Below, piece after piece: positions 5,748 through 6,220 of a stretch of DNA of 6,220 nt (position 1 is its first letter; every line of letters starts with the position of its first letter). The notes beneath the pieces were generated by a model. That model saw only the letters and a list, made by a program, of their open reading frames with translations. It did no database searches and was not told where the DNA came from. Both the position numbers and the translations under genes were made by a program. The DNA is from Deltaproteobacteria bacterium (GTDB lineage: Bacteria; Desulfobacterota; WTBG01). The DNA lies in contig WTBG01000231.1 of assembly GCA_013139225.1 (NCBI GenBank), positions 1-6,220 on the forward strand, written 5' to 3'.

Positions 5748-5828
5748 ATGAAAGATAATTGCCCCAAGTGTCCTGTTTACGGTAACCATGAATCACAGAT
5801 CGATACAAAAATCAGTGCAATCATATAA
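5748..5828 (+). CDS. small CPKCPVY protein (26 residues), in frame with the preceding ORF after TAG
   Basis: The ATG follows the TAG directly, in the same frame, and GGGAG (5738-5742) lies five bases upstream, so separate initiation or re-initiation is possible. The peptide begins MKDNCPKCPVYGNHESQID and ends at TAA 5826-5828. The CxxC, followed by a Tyr and a His, suits metal or cluster binding. Together with the preceding ORF it gives four cysteines in two pairs. On its own 26 residues would be an unusually small gene; as the C-terminal half of one protein it makes better sense. Confidence 0.45.
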   Translation: MKDNCPKCPVYGNHESQIDTKISAII

Positions 5829-5854
5829 AAGTACAATAATTTAAATTTGATTGG

Positions 5855-5876
5855 AAAGTTGCTTTAAGCAACCTTT
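5855..5876 (+). terminator. small hairpin at the end of the plus-strand operon, weak terminator candidate
   Basis: GTTGCT (5858-5863) pairs perfectly with AGCAAC (5867-5872) around the loop TTA, and the flanking AAA and TTT can add three pairs past a bulged C. Only three T residues follow, fewer than in a strong intrinsic terminator. It lies 27 bases after the last stop codon and overlaps the next promoter. Confidence 0.35.
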
Positions 5877-5903
5877 GACTTAAGATAACACCTATTCTAT
5901 TAA
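5875..5903 (+). promoter_or_regulatory. sigma70-type promoter for the FAD-subunit gene
   Basis: TTGACT (5875-5880; five of six) is followed by 17 bases and TATTAA (5898-5903; four of six). Transcription would start around 5910, about 40 bases before the ATG at 5951. It suggests that the next gene begins a new transcription unit. The prediction is by eye. Confidence 0.5.
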
Positions 5904-5950
5904 ACAACAAAAGTTATGTTCCATGAACCTCTTTAGAAGGTAATTATTCT

Positions 5951-6220
5951 ATGCGGCTTCCACAATTTGAATATCTGAAACCATCTTCAACTGAAGAATG
6001 TGTAACTGCACTGGGGAAATATGGTAAAAAAGCCAAGATTCTTGCAGGCGGAACGGACCTCCTCATAAGTATGAAATACAGGGTTGTGCGACCTGAAATA
6101 GTTATTGGTATAAAATCAATCCCTGACTTATGCAGCATCTCAACAGATAATAAAGGTAACACTAGCATCGGTGCATGTGTCACCCTCTCAGATCTTGTTT
6201 CTAACAAGCCTCTTGCAGAA
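5951..6220 (+). CDS. FAD-binding subunit of a molybdenum hydroxylase (xanthine dehydrogenase / CO dehydrogenase medium subunit family), N-terminal 90 residues
   Basis: This subunit carries FAD and passes electrons between the iron-sulfur subunit and the outside acceptor in enzymes such as xanthine dehydrogenase, CO dehydrogenase and 4-hydroxybenzoyl-CoA reductase. The N-terminus MRLPQFEYLKPSSTEECVTAL is the usual opening of the family. AGGTDLL at 32-38 is the first FAD-binding loop. IVIGIKSIPDL and then SIGACVTLSDL at 72-82 correspond to the second, TIGG-like loop. AGAAGG (5935-5940) precedes the ATG by ten bases, rather long but acceptable. The gene is cut by the window end, so partner subunits and the substrate cannot be seen. 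Hydroxybenzoyl-CoA reductase would suit an anaerobe degrading aromatics, but that is a guess from context. Confidence 0.9.
   Translation, partial: MRLPQFEYLKPSSTEECVTALGKYGKKAKILAGGTDLLISMKYRVVRPEIVIGIKSIPDLCSISTDNKGNTSIGACVTLSDLVSNKPLAE

Noticed and set aside
5535..5808. Overlapping minus-strand frames of about 80 residues
   Set aside because: They are shadows of the split-barrel gene and the small Cys ORFs, with no motif of their own.
1..6220. tRNA, rRNA, CRISPR array, transposase or phage genes
   Set aside because: Looked for on both strands; no cloverleaf, regular spacer array, transposase motif or integrase motif was seen.

Overview
The window looks like part of an anaerobic, probably sulfate- or metal-reducing bacterium such as a Desulfobacterota relative. 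The clues are a tungsten-type aldehyde:ferredoxin oxidoreductase, a molybdenum-hydroxylase FAD subunit, a gene that reads as selenocysteine-encoding, and short intergenic repeats of the CCGCAAT / CCGCAACTCGGAACCC kind. The taxon is inferred, not shown directly.

Left part, minus strand (1-1956). A selenoprotein of the C_GCAxxG_C_C redox family (1477-1956) is followed by the shikimate genes aroE (494-1312) and aroA (1-497, cut by the window edge). aroE and aroA overlap by four bases (GTGA). The selenoprotein is easily missed because codon 22 is TGA. The reading frame upstream of that TGA has its own ATG and Shine-Dalgarno site, the TGA falls where the family has its first Cys, and an 8-bp hairpin with a GGU loop lies just downstream as a SECIS candidate. 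The 164 bases between the selenoprotein and aroE are packed with small repeats, which also form the last residues of the selenoprotein.

Middle (1957-2300) is a divergent regulatory region. It holds a good sigma70-type promoter for the selenoprotein and a perfect 11-bp inverted repeat just upstream of the oxidoreductase start.

Right part, plus strand (2301-5828). A compact group contains the aldehyde:ferredoxin oxidoreductase, a 246-residue protein I do not recognise (TTG start), a split-barrel flavin-type protein, and a tiny cysteine-rich protein split by an in-frame TAG into two ORFs of 46 and 26 residues. Spacing suggests one operon working on an oxidation/reduction step, but the substrate cannot be told.

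Far right (5829-6220). A small hairpin and a promoter precede the start of a FAD-binding subunit of the xanthine dehydrogenase / CO dehydrogenase / hydroxybenzoyl-CoA reductase family, cut by the window end.
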